Below, in pieces: positions 6,064 to 6,098 of a stretch of DNA of 6,098 nucleotides (the stretch's first letter is position 1; each line of letters starts with the position of its first letter). The notes under the pieces were generated by a model that was given only the letters and a program-made list of their open reading frames with translations, ran no database searches and was not told where the DNA came from. The stretch lies in NCBI GenBank assembly GCA_050747865.1, contig JBOGJI010000183.1, positions 1-6,098 on the forward strand, read 5' to 3'. Both the position numbers and the translations under genes were made by a program. Source of the DNA: JBOGJI01 sp050747865. Lineage in GTDB: Bacteria; Acidobacteriota; Thermoanaerobaculia; Multivoradales; JAHEKO01.

Positions 6064-6098
6064 CTAGAAGCGGAACGTGGCGCTCACGCGGACTTCCC
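6064..6098 (-). CDS. 3' end of a probable outer-membrane beta-barrel protein (TonB-dependent receptor-like), truncated
   Basis: Reading the minus strand from the right edge gives codons ending EVRVSATFRF and then TAG (6066-6064). Alternating polar/hydrophobic residues finishing in a terminal Phe are the classic C-terminal beta-strand recognised by the BAM machinery in outer-membrane barrels. The stop lies 28 nt before the hairpin at 6012-6035, whose T-rich side serves this strand, which supports a real gene end. Only 10 residues plus a partial codon are visible, so the exact family (TonB-dependent receptor, porin or other barrel) cannot be told. Confidence 0.55.
   Translation of the reverse strand, partial: EVRVSATFRF

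Noticed and set aside
6052..6079. Direct repeat GGAACGTG (6052-6059 and 6072-6079)
   Set aside because: Two 8-bp copies 20 nt apart, one inside the barrel gene's codons; too short to separate from chance.
1..6098. CRISPR array, insertion sequence, tRNA or rRNA
   Set aside because: No spaced direct repeats, transposase motifs, terminal inverted repeats or RNA-gene signatures were seen on either strand.

Overview
The window is GC-rich, gene-dense bacterial DNA with very short intergenic gaps. It holds six complete or nearly complete genes plus the last codons of a seventh. The organism is probably a Gram-negative, diderm bacterium. Two proteins carry signal peptides followed by a carboxypeptidase-regulatory-like (CpRD) beta domain and TPR repeats. 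A gene entering from the right edge ends in an aromatic-terminated beta-strand typical of outer-membrane barrels. This style (high GC, CpRD-TPR secreted proteins, outer-membrane receptors) fits Acidobacteriota or a deltaproteobacterial/myxococcal-type lineage. That placement is inference, because no taxonomic marker is present.

Layout. (1) Positions 1-3207, plus strand: a tightly packed run of four genes. They are a 5'-truncated RimB-type retropepsin-like 'ATP-dependent zinc protease', RimK (ATP-grasp glutamate ligase), an AstE/AspA-family zinc deacylase, and a secreted CpRD-TPR protein. The last two junctions overlap (14 nt, then a TGATG stop/start), which suggests one operon with translational coupling. 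(2) Positions 3208-3301: a convergent gap containing a perfect 20-bp palindrome. (3) Positions 3302-4917, minus strand: a two-gene operon read right to left. A YdjM-like membrane metal-dependent hydrolase is joined by an ATGA overlap to a CorA-type magnesium/cobalt channel. (4) Positions 4918-4999: a divergent promoter region with a strong Shine-Dalgarno and a sigma-54-like element whose spacing is one base short. (5) Positions 5000-6001, plus strand: a second secreted CpRD-TPR protein, collinear with the first and clearly its paralog. (6) Positions 6002-6063: a perfect GC-rich hairpin whose T-rich side faces the minus strand. (7) Positions 6064-6098, minus strand: the 3' end of a probable outer-membrane barrel gene.

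How the parts may work together. RimB and RimK are an established pair controlling glutamylation of ribosomal protein S6. The adjacent AstE/AspA-type deacylase suggests a further step acting on N-acylated or glutamylated products. The two CpRD-TPR paralogs are likely exported scaffold or adaptor proteins. They lie on either side of the CorA/YdjM-like pair, so the region looks like an old duplication with a two-gene unit between the copies. I see no mobile element, CRISPR array, tRNA or rRNA. Most of the window is recognisable housekeeping or envelope content rather than a wholly new system.
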